A stretch of 64,000 nucleotides of DNA from Deltaproteobacteria bacterium (GCA_012729375.1 JAAYDE010000087.1:1-64000); one strand, 5' to 3'; numbered from the stretch's first letter, positions 21,392-32,901 are shown. Notes: a model not told the origin generated them from the letters alone. Numbers and translations: made by a program.

Positions 21392-22599
21392 GGCCCTGTC
21401 GTCTTCTGTTTCTCCCCCGCCGCCGAGGTCTGATCGGCGGGAATGATGATTGCCGAACCGTCCTTGAGCAGTTGCTGCCCCAAGGTGACCACTCTTCCGG
21501 AGAGCCCCTCCCCTTCGATCTGAACCCGGCTTCCGTCGCGGATGCCGACGGTCACCGGCCGCCAGGACACGGAACCCCCGTCGGCATTGACCAGGAAGAT
21601 GCCGCTGTGGTCTTCGCGGCGGGCCAGGGCCTCTTCAGGGACGATAACGGCATCAAGGAGGCGGTCGAGGGTTACCGTGGCACGGACGAACATTCCCGGC
21701 TTGAGGCGTTGCCGGGGATTGTCGATGGCCAGTTCCACCCGCGCCTGGCGGGTGGTCTGCTTGAAAACCGGGGCGATGCGTTCGATGCGTCCCGGAAACT
21801 CCCGGTCCGGAAAAGCGTCTGTGGTGAGAACGACCGGCTGACCGGGACGCAGACGGGAATAATCCCGCTCGGCGACGAAGATCACCGCCATGAGGGGATC
21901 GAGTTCGACGATCCGCAACAGAGGCGCGTTGGCCGCCACCATCCCTCCTTCATCCACATAGCGCTCGGCCACCACCCGCATATCGCTGCCGCCGCTCCAG
22001 CCGGCGTTGATACGCGTATAACCGAGGCGGATGCGCGCCGTTTCCAGAGCCGACTCGGCGCGCATCACCTGGGCCTGAGCAACCTCGAATTCAGCCTGTT
22101 TGGCCACTTGGTTGGCCCTGGCCGAGTCGAGCTGCGCCTCGGAAGCCACTCCCCGGGCGCGCAAGGTCTTGACTCTCTCGAAGTCGCGTCTGGCCACCTC
22201 GTAGGCGCCGCGGCTCTGCGCCAGATTGGCCTTGGTCACCGCCAATTCCGCCTGGGCCTGGGCGAGTTCCTGAACGTACTCGTCATTGTCCAGTTCACCG
22301 ACCACCTGGCCCCGCCGCACCGGATCGGCGATGTTGACCAGAAGCCGATTCACCCGTCCGCCGACCTTGGGCGCAACGACGAATTCGGCCCGCGCCTCCA
22401 AAGCCCCGCTGAAGGTCCGGCGCAGTTCGATGGGGCCGCGTTCGACCGCCCGCACTTCCACGGGAATCGGCCGTCCCTCCCGGGCGCCGGCCTTCCCTCC
22501 CCCGTGCAGCCACCAGGATGCGAAGAGCCAGACCAAACCCAAGGCCAGACCGGCCCCGACCAACGTCAAAAGCAGATTTTTTTTCATCCCGGCAACCAT
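21388..22599 (-). CDS. RND periplasmic adaptor (membrane fusion protein)
   Basis: N-terminal TM, lipoyl/barrel-sandwich hybrid; 4-bp overlap with permease. Confidence 0.93.
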   Translation of the reverse strand: MVAGMKKNLLLTLVGAGLALGLVWLFASWWLHGGGKAGAREGRPIPVEVRAVERGPIELRRTFSGALEARAEFVVAPKVGGRVNRLLVNIADPVRRGQVVGELDNDEYVQELAQAQAELAVTKANLAQSRGAYEVARRDFERVKTLRARGVASEAQLDSARANQVAKQAEFEVAQAQVMRAESALETARIRLGYTRINAGWSGGSDMRVVAERYVDEGGMVAANAPLLRIVELDPLMAVIFVAERDYSRLRPGQPVVLTTDAFPDREFPGRIERIAPVFKQTTRQARVELAIDNPRQRLKPGMFVRATVTLDRLLDAVIVPEEALARREDHSGIFLVNADGGSVSWRPVTVGIRDGSRVQIEGEGLSGRVVTLGQQLLKDGSAIIIPADQTSAAGEKQKTTGP

Positions 22600-22881
22600 C
22601 GCCTATGGTAAAGAATTATCAACCCCAAGCTGATCGAAGCATAGCGCAAAACAACCGTTTATGGGATCCTATCGATTGATTAAAATAACATATTTTTTAA
22701 AAGTTCAACCATCTTCCTTGGGCACCTTTTCCGGCTGCCTTGTGAGCAACGGTTCGCCGGCATCAAAAAGGAATTCAAAACCTTGATGGCAGGGGAATGA
22801 GGATTAAAAGCCGCAATAGATCTCACTTCTTCCCGTGGCCGGTTTCCGGTTCGTTCCTTTTTTTGGACCTTGGCAGGCAAC

Positions 22882-23442
22882 CTACTTATTCCCGGGCGGG
22901 AACCGGGCCAGGATCCGCTTCACGGTTTCGTTGATCTCCCGCGTCCATTGCTCTGGGTCGCCATGGGTGAGGGCGCGGCGCCGGCCGCTTCCCTGCCAGA
23001 CCAGGGTGCCGCTGGCATAGTCCAGAAAATCGATGGTCAGCACCGCCTCGTCATAGGCACCGCCGAAATCCCCCATGCCGATGCCGATGCCGCCGAAGGT
23101 GCCGCCCCGTCCGCTGCCCAGGCCGAAGCCGGTGGAGATGCCGGTGGATTCATAGCCGCGCTGGATGCGATAACGGAAATCCACATAGATGTCCGCACGA
23201 CCATGGCCAGCCGAGCGCAGGCCTTTTTCCGCCAGACCCCGCTCCAGGGCGGCCCGGATCCGTGCGGCCAGCAGAACATTCATGTCACTGCTCTCGCCGC
23301 CCGCCCCGGGGCGCCAGGAATAGGTTTGCAGATGGGCGAAATCAATATCCGGTGCATAATCCTGAGTGACCCTCGTTGCGCCGGCACACCCCGCCGCCAG
23401 CGCCGCCACCAGCAATACCGCCAATCTGCCGAATCGCTCCAT
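22882..23442 (-). CDS. DUF4136-type lipoprotein
   Basis: Lipobox LAAGCAG, YAPDIDFAHLQTYSW motif; start trimmed to MERFGRL. Confidence 0.75.
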   Translation of the reverse strand: MERFGRLAVLLVAALAAGCAGATRVTQDYAPDIDFAHLQTYSWRPGAGGESSDMNVLLAARIRAALERGLAEKGLRSAGHGRADIYVDFRYRIQRGYESTGISTGFGLGSGRGGTFGGIGIGMGDFGGAYDEAVLTIDFLDYASGTLVWQGSGRRRALTHGDPEQWTREINETVKRILARFPPGNK

Positions 23443-23535
23443 TGCCGCCACCTCCCTGAACTGCCACCGGTTAAAGACCCCATGACCGGCGGCGGATGAT
23501 CCCGCCACGTCAATACTTTCTCTCTTTGCGGTAGT

Positions 23536-24820
23536 TTACCCTTTTCCCCCGCCGAAGGATTCCCGCAACAGCAGGCTCGCTGCCAAAGAAATCAACGCGG
23601 CAACGAAAAAAAGCCGGAAGGCGCCGCCATAAGCCGCGCCAAAGTCGGCCCCGCCGGCGGTCCCTCTCTGCAGCAACCAGCCGACAGTGGGTTGCATGAG
23701 GGCTCCGCCCAGAAAGGGGAAGAGATTGACCAGTCCCACCGCCGTGCCGGCCAGTTCCGAAGGGTAGTATTCCTTGATCATGGTGAAGGCCACCGCCACG
23801 ATACTGCTGCCGCAAAAGCTCAGAAAAAAGACCAGCGGATAGAGAAAGGCCCGCCCGAGGACGGCGGGGAAAAAAGCCAGGGGCACGGTCAATGAGAGCA
23901 GTGCCAGCGAGTTGAGCACCATGATGGTTTTGCGGGAACGGAGGCGGTCCGAAGCCAGGGTCAGCAGGGGGCTGCCGATGATCATGCCGTAGGCGAGCAT
24001 GTCCATGACGCGCCCCGCCTCCATCTTGGCCATGCCGTAAACCTGCATCAGATAGGGCGCCCCCCAGAGCCCGGCAAAAGAAAAAAAGATGCCGCAGTTG
24101 AAGAAAAACCAGATTGCCAGGGGCCAGAATGCACGGCTGGAGAGGACCGTGCCGATACCGGCCAGCCGGCTCGCGCTGTTTTTTGCACCGCCTGTCGCCA
24201 CCGCTGCCGTCGCCAGGGGAGGAAAGCCCTTTTCCTCGGGGGTATCGCGGACGAACAGCCAGATCAGGGCCGCCGCCACCAGAGTCGCGCCGCCGATGGC
24301 GACAAAGCTCAGGCGCCACCCAAAACGGTTGCTGAGATAAGCCAGCGGCGTGGCGGTGATCAGCACCCCCACCCCTCCCAAACCCACCAGAATGCCGGTG
24401 ACGCGGGAAAATTCCGCGGGTCTGAACCAATGGGTCAGAATCTTCAGGGCGGCGACAAAAAGCATCGACACACCGATGCCGACCAGCACCCGGGCGAAGA
24501 TCGCCCAGGTGACGGAAGAAACGACGCCGAGCAGGATCGAGGCGGCACCGGCCAGCAGGAAACTGAAGGTGGCGGTGCGTCGCGGGCCGAAGGCGTCGAC
24601 CAGCAGCCCCGAGGGGAGTTGCATGAAGGCGTAGGGATAGAAATAGCCGGAGGCGAGGAGACCGACCAGCGAACCGCTGATCTCGAGATCGCGCATCATG
24701 TCGAGGGCGACGACATTGGTACTGAGACGGTGAAAAAAGACCAGGATGTAGCCGCAGGCGAGGAGGCCGAAGACCAGCCAGCGGTAGAAACGGACGGCGC
24801 GCTCTCCTTCAGTGTTCATG
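23536..24820 (-). CDS. MFS transporter
   Basis: 12-TM-type MFS sequence; start trimmed to MNTEGERAVRFYRW. Confidence 0.88.
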
Positions 24821-26218
24821 ATTCTCCTTTGCCGGTTGCCACTCCCGGCGCAGATTCCCCCGCGCCAGGGAAAAAACGATTCCCACCCCGCAGAGGATGG
24901 AGAAGATTCCAAAACAGATTGTCAACGCCTGGGGCAGCGCCGGATGGTTTCCCCCCTGTTCACCATGGCTCCCCAAAACCAGGGCGAAAACAACCAGGGC
25001 GATGGCCATGCTGCACATCTGGCCGATGAGACGCATGGCGCCGACGGCCCCCGAGGCGATTCCGTAATGGTGCGGCGCCACACTCCCCATGATGGCGTTC
25101 ATGTTGGGGGATGAGAAGAGGGCGAAGCCGATGCCGAGGCAGACCAGGCACAGGATAACATAGAGGATGGCACCGTCTCTGCCCAAAAAAGTCAGCAGAA
25201 GCAGTCCCAGGGAGCTCATTCCCATCCCCAGGGAGGCGATCAGGCGCGGCTGCGCCCGATCGGAAAGGCGGCCGGCCACAGGGGAAAGAAGAGCCATCAC
25301 CACCGGCTGCCAAAGGAGAACGGCCCCGGCCGTTCCCGGACCCAGTCCGCGCACATGCTGCAGATAGAGGCTGAGCAGAAAGGAGACGGCAAAGGTGGAC
25401 CCGTAATTGATCAAGGCCGCCAGGGAGGAAAAGGCGAAAACCCGGTTGTCGCGGAACAGGCGCACTTCAAAAAGAGGAAAGGGGGCGCGCAGTTCATGAC
25501 AGGTGAAGAGGACGAAACCGCCTGCCCCAAAAAGCACCAGGAGCAGGCCCGAAAGAGCGGGCAGCAGCGACAGCCCCGCCATGAACGAGACCAGGGAAAA
25601 AGCGTACAGCACAGCACCGAGGCCGTCAAAGCGCCCCTTTCCCCCATCGGCCCATTCGCCGGGAACCTTCAGCACCAGCAACACAACGGTCAGTACGCCG
25701 AGGGGAAAATTGCACAAGAAGATGCTGCGCCAACCGAGGGCCTCCGTCAACAGGCCGCCCGCGTAGGGGCCCACGGCCAGGCCGACATAGACGGCGGCGA
25801 CATTGAAGCCGATCGCCCGTCCCCGCTCACCGGCTGGAAACACCGAGGAGATGATGGCCAGTCCGGTGGCCATCATCATCCCCCCGCCCAATCCCTGGGC
25901 CACCCTTCCCGCCAGCAGCCAAACAATGCCGTTGCTGAAACCCAAAACCAGGGAACTGGTGCTGAAGAGAACCACTCCGGCCGTGAACAGAAGCTTGCGG
26001 CCGTAAAGATCGGCCAGCCTGCCGGAAGGCACCAGGGCCACCGCCGCGCTCAGCAGATAGATGCTGACAATGCCGTTGACCATTGCGGCGCTGAGGCTGA
26101 ATTCCCGCTGGATGGCGGGAAGGGCCAGATTGACCGCCGAGGCCATGAAGGGCATCATGAAGGCGGTCAACGTGGCCACGACGAGAACGGCACTGCGCAA
26201 TCTTTTGTCCGAGGTCAC
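24809..26218 (-). CDS. DHA2-family MFS multidrug transporter
   Basis: GRLADLYGRKLLF and RVAQGLGGGMMMATGLAII motifs; overlaps neighbours at both ends. Confidence 0.88.
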   Translation of the reverse strand: MTSDKRLRSAVLVVATLTAFMMPFMASAVNLALPAIQREFSLSAAMVNGIVSIYLLSAAVALVPSGRLADLYGRKLLFTAGVVLFSTSSLVLGFSNGIVWLLAGRVAQGLGGGMMMATGLAIISSVFPAGERGRAIGFNVAAVYVGLAVGPYAGGLLTEALGWRSIFLCNFPLGVLTVVLLVLKVPGEWADGGKGRFDGLGAVLYAFSLVSFMAGLSLLPALSGLLLVLFGAGGFVLFTCHELRAPFPLFEVRLFRDNRVFAFSSLAALINYGSTFAVSFLLSLYLQHVRGLGPGTAGAVLLWQPVVMALLSPVAGRLSDRAQPRLIASLGMGMSSLGLLLLTFLGRDGAILYVILCLVCLGIGFALFSSPNMNAIMGSVAPHHYGIASGAVGAMRLIGQMCSMAIALVVFALVLGSHGEQGGNHPALPQALTICFGIFSILCGVGIVFSLARGNLRREWQPAKENHEH

Positions 26219-29200
26219 GGAGCATCCCCCTCAACAGCCGGGGCGACGGAAGAGGACCGGCGGAAACGGTTTTTGGCGCCCATCAGGACGCCGGCGTCCT
26301 CCACCGCGATATAGATGCAGGGGACGAGGATCAAGGTGATTAGGGTGGCGAAAAGGACGCCGAAACCGAGAGACAGGGCCATGGGAATCAGATAGCGTGC
26401 CTGACGGGAGGTTTCGAAAATCATCGGCGCCAGGCCGCCGAAGGTGGTCAGGGTGGTCAGCAGCACCGGGCGGAAACGGCGGACGGCAGCCAGATGAATC
26501 GCCTCTACGGCGTTTTCCCCGGCCTCCCGGCGGCGATTGGCGAAATCGATCAGCATCAGCGAATCGTTCACCACCACTCCCGACAGGGCCACGACGCCGA
26601 GCATGCTCATCACACTCAGGCTGAACCCCATCAGCCAGTGGCCGAGCACCGCGCCGACGATCCCGAAGGGGATCGCCAGCATGACGATGGCCGGCTGAAT
26701 GTAGCTGCGGAAAGGAACCGCCAGGAGGGCGTATATAGCCAACAACGCCAGCATCAACCCGCGGACGAGACTCTCCATGCTTTCCGCGATGTCGGCCTGC
26801 CGCCCCTCGAAACTGTAATTGAGGCCCGGATATTTCTCGATCAGCATTGGCAGGGTGTCCTTCTTCGCTGCCGAAAGGATCAGATTGGTCTGGTGAGGCG
26901 GATCAACATCAGCGGTCACCGAAACCACCCGCCGCCCGGAACGTCTGCGGATGTCGGTGTAAGCCCTCCCCCGCTCCACTTCCACCGCCTCCCGCAGGGG
27001 GATTTCGATGCCGGCGGAGGAGCGGAGAATCAGTTCCTCAAGGTGGAATTCGGAAATCCGCTCCTTCTCCGGCAGGCGGACCATTACCTTGACCTCGTTA
27101 CGCCCCCGCTGCTGTCGCAAAGCCTCCGCCCCGTAAAAAGAGTTGCGGACCTGTTGGGCGACCACGCGGGCGGTCAAGCCGAGGGCCTCCCCCTCCGGGC
27201 GAATACGGAAGTCGAGCTGCTCCTTCCCCCAGGAAAACCCGTCATCGATATCTTTGACATTGGGAAATTTTGCCAGGCTCTCGGCCAGTTCCCCGGCGGC
27301 CGCTTCCAGCACATCGAGGTCGCGGTGGGAGAGTTCGATGGTCATGGATGCGCCGGCTCCGGGGCCGCCGCGGTCGGACATGAAGGTGAGACTTTCCACG
27401 CCGGTCACCGGTCCCAACTGCTGGCGCCAGCGCTTGACGAATTCCGCCGTATTGAGGGGACGCTCCTTGGGCGGTGTCAGATAAACACGAACCTGGGCGG
27501 CATGCCCCCCCGCCGCGCTACCGTTGCCAGGGGTGATGCCCACTTCCGAGTAGATTCCCTTGACCAGCTTTTCAGCGCCGTTCACCTCGGCCACCTCTTG
27601 GGCCGCATGGATGAGCCGCTGCTGCAGAGCCGTCGTTTTCTTCACCGACGAACCGTAGGGCAGAACCACTTCGGCAAAGGCATAGTCGGCCTCGATGCGG
27701 GGGAAAAGCACCATCCCCAAACGCCCGCTTCTGACATAGGCCAAGGTCAACGCCAATAGTACCATCCCCAGAGAGATGACCAGAAACCGTTGACGGAGGC
27801 AGCGGCGCAGGAACGGCCCGTATACCTCCGCCACCATGCGCAGGAACCACGTGCTGAAAAGCTGTTGACGCTCGTGCAGCCAGGCATTGAACCCGGTGCG
27901 CACCTTTTCCTGTTGATGGGCCAGGTGAGCGGGGAGGATGAAAAGGCTTTCGATCAAAGAGATGATAAAGACGGTGATGACCACCAGCGGGATATATTTG
28001 TATATTTTGCCGATCTCTCCGGGGATGAAAAGCAGCGGCACAAAAGCGGCGATATTGGTAAGGATGCTGAAGTTGACCGGCATCGCCACTTCGCGGGCGC
28101 CATGGATGGCAGCCTGCAGTGCCGGAAGCCCGGCCTGCCGGTACTTGTAGATGTTTTCCCCGACGACAATGGCGTCGTCGACGACAATGCCGAGGGCGAC
28201 AATGAAAGCGAACATGGAGATCATGTTGATGCTGACCCCCATGGCCGGAAGAAAAAGCAGCGAACCGAGAAAGGAGATGGGGATACCCAGGGCCACCCAG
28301 AAGGCGAGACGCAGCTCAAGAAATACTCCCAGCAGCAGAAAGACCAGGAACAATCCCAGGTAGCCGTTGTTGAGGAGCAGGGTGAGGCGCTGCTGGTAGA
28401 TATCGGAGCGATCGTAGAGGATCGCCAGTTCCACCCCATCCCGAAGCTGTGGGGCCATCCGATCCAGATAGCCTTTTACGGCAGCCGCTACCGACATGGG
28501 TGTCTGTTCCCCGACCCGATAGACGTCCACAAGCACGGAGGGTTTGCCGTTATAGACGCCAAAGCGGTCGGAATCCTCGAAGCCGTCGATGATTCCGGCC
28601 ACATCCTCCAGAAGAACCTGGGTTCCGTCGTTGGCGGCCACAACCGGAATGCGGGCGAATTCCTCGCCCAGGTTGCGCCGCTCCATCATCCGCACCAGCA
28701 CTTCGCCGCCGTCGGTTTTGAGACCGCCACCCGGAAGTTCGACGGAAGTCGCCCTTACCCGGGCGGCGATCCCTTCGAGGGTGAGATTGTAGGCGCGCAA
28801 CTGCCGCTGGGGCACCTCGATGGCGATTTCCAGATTGCGGATACCGGAGAGATCGACCTGGGTCACCTCCCTGTCCTGGAGCAGACCGTCGCGGATATCC
28901 TCCGCCGTGTCGCGCAGCACCCGTTCGCTCACATCCCCGAAAACGGCCACGGTGATAACCTGGCGGCGCCGGGTATCGATCTTCACCACCGGTTCTTCCG
29001 CTTCCAGAGGAAAAGTGGTGATGCGGTCGACCTCGCTCTGGATGTCCTGGGCCAGGCGCTGCAGATCGGCCCCTTCGATCATCTCGATCTGCACCGAACC
29101 GCTTCCCTCCCGGGCGACGGCCGTCACCTTCTTCACCCCCTCCAGTCCCTGGACCGCTTCTTCCACGGCCAGAAGGATGCCCTGCTCCACCTCTTCGGGA

Positions 29201-29409
29201 CTGGCCCCCGGATAGGATACGGAAACCGTCACCCGGTCGAGATCGAACTCGGGAAAAACCTCCTGCTTGATTTGCGTCCCCCAGATCAGCCCCCCGACCA
29301 GAAGAACCAGCATGAGCAGGTTGGCGGCCACCGAGTTTCCCGCCATCCAGGCGATGGAACCCCGCTGCCGGAAAGGCAGTTTTTTCGGCGGTGCCGTATC
29401 AGCCGCCAT
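26215..29409 (-). CDS. RND efflux permease (second system)
   Basis: 1064 aa RND protein with GTQIKQEVFPEFDLDRVTVSVSYPGASPEEVE. Confidence 0.95.
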   Translation of the reverse strand: MAADTAPPKKLPFRQRGSIAWMAGNSVAANLLMLVLLVGGLIWGTQIKQEVFPEFDLDRVTVSVSYPGASPEEVEQGILLAVEEAVQGLEGVKKVTAVAREGSGSVQIEMIEGADLQRLAQDIQSEVDRITTFPLEAEEPVVKIDTRRRQVITVAVFGDVSERVLRDTAEDIRDGLLQDREVTQVDLSGIRNLEIAIEVPQRQLRAYNLTLEGIAARVRATSVELPGGGLKTDGGEVLVRMMERRNLGEEFARIPVVAANDGTQVLLEDVAGIIDGFEDSDRFGVYNGKPSVLVDVYRVGEQTPMSVAAAVKGYLDRMAPQLRDGVELAILYDRSDIYQQRLTLLLNNGYLGLFLVFLLLGVFLELRLAFWVALGIPISFLGSLLFLPAMGVSINMISMFAFIVALGIVVDDAIVVGENIYKYRQAGLPALQAAIHGAREVAMPVNFSILTNIAAFVPLLFIPGEIGKIYKYIPLVVITVFIISLIESLFILPAHLAHQQEKVRTGFNAWLHERQQLFSTWFLRMVAEVYGPFLRRCLRQRFLVISLGMVLLALTLAYVRSGRLGMVLFPRIEADYAFAEVVLPYGSSVKKTTALQQRLIHAAQEVAEVNGAEKLVKGIYSEVGITPGNGSAAGGHAAQVRVYLTPPKERPLNTAEFVKRWRQQLGPVTGVESLTFMSDRGGPGAGASMTIELSHRDLDVLEAAAGELAESLAKFPNVKDIDDGFSWGKEQLDFRIRPEGEALGLTARVVAQQVRNSFYGAEALRQQRGRNEVKVMVRLPEKERISEFHLEELILRSSAGIEIPLREAVEVERGRAYTDIRRRSGRRVVSVTADVDPPHQTNLILSAAKKDTLPMLIEKYPGLNYSFEGRQADIAESMESLVRGLMLALLAIYALLAVPFRSYIQPAIVMLAIPFGIVGAVLGHWLMGFSLSVMSMLGVVALSGVVVNDSLMLIDFANRRREAGENAVEAIHLAAVRRFRPVLLTTLTTFGGLAPMIFETSRQARYLIPMALSLGFGVLFATLITLILVPCIYIAVEDAGVLMGAKNRFRRSSSVAPAVEGDAP

Positions 29410-30664
29410 GGTTTGCCTCCGCGTCGACAGAAGGCGGCGACGATTCGGCCAGCACCTCGATGGCCATTCCCTCCACCGGCGCCGTCACCTCGGAAAGCAC
29501 CAGACGCTCTCCGTCGCGGAGTTCCCCTTTAACCAGCAGAGTCTCTTTCTCCCGCCACGCCACCCGAACCCGGCGGAAGCGGAGCCGCCCCTCTTCATCG
29601 ACAAGCCAGATCCTATCGTTCTCCCGTAACGCGGTGCGCGGGATGCGCACCACCCGGGAAAGCTGAAGCCCCTCGATCGTGACATGGACGAACTGGCCGA
29701 GCAGAAGGGGCGTGGCATCGCCGCTGCTCTGTTGTCGTCCCAGAGGATCGACAACCGATACCAGCGCCCGGGCCATCCGTCCCTGTTCCTCCAGATCACC
29801 GAGAAGCCGGATCACCCGCCCTTCCCTCCGCCCACCTTCGCCAAAGCGGACCTCGGCCCGCGCCCCTTCCTTCTTCGGCCCCTCCGCAACGGCGAACCAG
29901 CCGACACGATCCACCGGCAGGGAAACCCGCACCCAGAATTCATCGGTGCCGACCAGTTCGGCGAGGGTTTCCTGGGGGGTGACCCGCGCGCCCTTCACCA
30001 CCATGCGCGACAACACGACGGCGTTGAATGGAGCGGTCAGCCGGGTGCGTCCCAGATCGACCTTGGCCTGTTCCAGTTCCGCCTCGGCCGCTTTCACCTC
30101 GGCGCGAGCCTTGTCGAGGTGGGGGCGCCTCAGGGCCAATTCCCGCTCAAAATCGGAAGCGGGACGGCTGCCGCCCAGAAGCTGCCATTCCCGCTGGGCC
30201 ACCTTCTGATGTCCCCGCTCCAGCTTCAGCTTGTAGCGGGCCTCGGCCACCTGGCTTTCGGCGCGGGCCAAGGCCAGCTCGTAATCGACGGGATCGACGC
30301 GTAGAATCGTCTCCCCGGCCGAGATGAACCCCCCTTCCATAAACTCCGGGTGGAGAGCGACGATCTCCCCGCCGACCTGGTTTTTCAGGGCGAGCTTGCG
30401 GGCCGGGATTACCGTTCCCATCACCGGGATGACGACCCGCTCATCGATCAGGCGGACCTCCTCGACTCTGACCTGGGGGACCTTCTTCGGCGGCGGCGCC
30501 ATTTTCGGCTGCGGAGCGGTCTTGATGATGACCACCGCGGCAGCGACCCCGATGGCGAGGATGGTCACCGGCAGCAAACGTTTGATCCATTTCCCGGCGA
30601 GAGAAGAAGAATTTCTTGCGGGTTGGGGATTTTGCGAAGCCAAATTCGCCATAACAGCCGTCAC
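29399..30664 (-). CDS. RND periplasmic adaptor (second system)
   Basis: MFP organisation; overlaps permease and upstream OMF. Confidence 0.9.
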   Translation of the reverse strand: MTAVMANLASQNPQPARNSSSLAGKWIKRLLPVTILAIGVAAAVVIIKTAPQPKMAPPPKKVPQVRVEEVRLIDERVVIPVMGTVIPARKLALKNQVGGEIVALHPEFMEGGFISAGETILRVDPVDYELALARAESQVAEARYKLKLERGHQKVAQREWQLLGGSRPASDFERELALRRPHLDKARAEVKAAEAELEQAKVDLGRTRLTAPFNAVVLSRMVVKGARVTPQETLAELVGTDEFWVRVSLPVDRVGWFAVAEGPKKEGARAEVRFGEGGRREGRVIRLLGDLEEQGRMARALVSVVDPLGRQQSSGDATPLLLGQFVHVTIEGLQLSRVVRIPRTALRENDRIWLVDEEGRLRFRRVRVAWREKETLLVKGELRDGERLVLSEVTAPVEGMAIEVLAESSPPSVDAEANHGG

Positions 30665-32073
30665 CCTTCACCGGTTGCGGGTTTCAGTTCTTCACCGGCC
30701 CAGTTCCCTCCCAAGGCGCGATGAAGCTCAATGCGCGCCTTCAGCAGGGCGGCCTCTTTGTCGATCAGTTCCAGTTCCAGTTCCTGCACCGAAATCAGCT
30801 GGGTCAGTACCGGCAAATAATCGTTGAGTCCTTTGCGGTAACGATCGGTAGCCTGGTCCAGAGCCTCGCGCGCCGTCGCCGTGCGCTGCCTGACCATGGC
30901 CAGATTCTCCCGTCTCTTCCTTTCCCGGATCAGGGCATCCTCCACCTCGTTTATGGCGGTCAGCACCGTTTTCCGGTAGATGGCCAAGCGCTCGTCAACG
31001 ACCCCCCTGGCCCGTTCCACCTCGGCTTTCTTCCTGCCGCCATCGAAGATCGGGCCGGTAACACTGCCGGCCAGCCTGAGATACCAGGCATCGAAAAGGG
31101 AGTGGAAGGCTTCGGAGCTGTAGCCGGCGGCGCCGGCAAGGCGCAGAGCGGGAAGGCGGTCGGCGCGGGCCGCCGCCACCTGCCAGTCGGCCCCCTGAAG
31201 GCGCAGCCCCGCGGCACGTATATCGGGGCGACGCCCGAGAAGACCGGCAGGCAGGCCGGGCTCGGGAAAGGGTCCCGGAACAGGCAACGAGACCGTCTCG
31301 ATCCCGCGCAGATCCGCAGGGATGCGGCCCAGAAGAAGAGCCAGTTCATGGAGGCGCAGGCGTTCTTCTTCCTCCACCAGAGGAAGCTGCGCGGCCACTT
31401 TCTCCACCAACTGCTTTTGCTGATAAACATCGAGGGCCGAAACCATGGCCATGAAAAAGCGCAGTTCCACCAGTTCCAGATAGATGAGGTTGGCCTCCAG
31501 CTGCCTCTCCAGAAGCTTTTTCTGAAGCCTCAGGGCGCTGATTTCCACCCAGCGGCCGACCGTTTCCGCCGCCAGTGTCATCGCCGCCGCACGGAGATCC
31601 TCTTCCGCCGCCTCCTCGGCCATGCGCGCCGCTTCACGCTGCGAACGGATCCGCCCCCACAAATCAATTTCATAGCCGCTCGCCGCCCCCAGAAGATATT
31701 CCTCCACTGCAGAGATACGGCCGTCGTCCTGGAATCGCCGGTAGGAACCGTCGCCACCGATGGCGAGATCGGGATAGAGGGCGGAACCGGCATGAATCGC
31801 CTGGGCCCTGACCTGGCGCAACCGCGCCCAGGCCACGTGCAGGTCGAGGTTTTTCCCCAAAGCCTCTTCCACCAGAGCGTTCAACTCCGCGGAGGAAAAG
31901 TTCTCCCACCAGCGGTCAGCCGTTTTTTCACCAGGTTCGTAGAGAGAAAAATCGGCCGGCAAAACCTGTTCCAGACCGCTACGGGGGTTGGGGCGGAAAA
32001 AAACGCAGGAGGACAGCAGCAAGGGGAGAAGCAGGATAACCCCGCAGGACAAGGCTTGGGATATTCGTTTCAT
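30661..32073 (-). CDS. NodT-family outer membrane lipoprotein efflux factor
   Basis: Lipobox LLLSSCVFF, OEP repeats, LRQVRAQ and RPDIRAAGLRL motifs. Confidence 0.9.
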   Translation of the reverse strand: MKRISQALSCGVILLLPLLLSSCVFFRPNPRSGLEQVLPADFSLYEPGEKTADRWWENFSSAELNALVEEALGKNLDLHVAWARLRQVRAQAIHAGSALYPDLAIGGDGSYRRFQDDGRISAVEEYLLGAASGYEIDLWGRIRSQREAARMAEEAAEEDLRAAAMTLAAETVGRWVEISALRLQKKLLERQLEANLIYLELVELRFFMAMVSALDVYQQKQLVEKVAAQLPLVEEEERLRLHELALLLGRIPADLRGIETVSLPVPGPFPEPGLPAGLLGRRPDIRAAGLRLQGADWQVAAARADRLPALRLAGAAGYSSEAFHSLFDAWYLRLAGSVTGPIFDGGRKKAEVERARGVVDERLAIYRKTVLTAINEVEDALIRERKRRENLAMVRQRTATAREALDQATDRYRKGLNDYLPVLTQLISVQELELELIDKEAALLKARIELHRALGGNWAGEELKPATGEG

Positions 32074-32277
32074 CCGACAATTTCTGGGGCACGGCGGAAA
32101 AATAGGCGCCGCGACGCCGGAGATGGAAAAGGAAAGATTTCAGAAAATTTGACAGGTAATGCCCTCTTTTTGTCAAGGGAATTCCCCCCGCGCTCTGCGG
32201 CGGTTTCCTTATTGTCAGCAATATGGTAAAAATTCACAAAGGTTACACTTAAAAAACCAAACGCAAGGAGTTCTGCC

Positions 32278-32856
32278 ATGAAACAGTCCCTCGGCGCCAA
32301 AACCCTTCTTTTCCCCACCCCCGTTCTCCTCATCGGGACCTACGATCAGACCGGCAAGGCAAACCTGATGAACGCCGCCTGGGGCGGCGTCTGCTGCTCC
32401 CAGCCCCCTTGCGTCGCCGTGTCGCTGCGCCAGGCGACGCACTCCTACGCCGCCATCGGCGCGCGCCAGGCCTTCACCGTCAGCATCCCCTCCCAGGACC
32501 AGATGATCGCCGCCGACTACCTCGGCATCGCCTCCGGGCGGGAAGAAGACAAGTTCGCAGTATCCGGCTTCACCGCCGTTGGCAGCGCACTGGTTGATGC
32601 CCCTTATGCCGCCGAATGTCCGCTGATTTTGGAATGTCGTCTCATCCACACCCTGGAGATCGGCCTTCACACCCAGTTCGTCGGCGAAATCCTCGACGTC
32701 AAAGGGGACTCTTCCATCCTTGCCGATGACGGGCTTCCTGATATTCTGAAAATCAGGCCGATGATTTTCGACACCGGCCATCGCGGCTACTACGCCGTAG
32801 GTTCCCTGCTCGGTCAGGCTTTTTCGGTGGGCAAAAAGCTGCTGCGGCGCCGATAA
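32278..32856 (+). CDS. Flavin reductase family protein (FMN-binding split barrel)
   Basis: FPTPVLLIGTYDQTGKANLMNAAWGGVCC...PPCVAVSLR. Confidence 0.88.
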   Translation: MKQSLGAKTLLFPTPVLLIGTYDQTGKANLMNAAWGGVCCSQPPCVAVSLRQATHSYAAIGARQAFTVSIPSQDQMIAADYLGIASGREEDKFAVSGFTAVGSALVDAPYAAECPLILECRLIHTLEIGLHTQFVGEILDVKGDSSILADDGLPDILKIRPMIFDTGHRGYYAVGSLLGQAFSVGKKLLRRR

Positions 32857-32901
32857 AACAGCGGTGAGCCCGGAAAAAACTTTTGCGCCGGGAATATTTC
32901 T

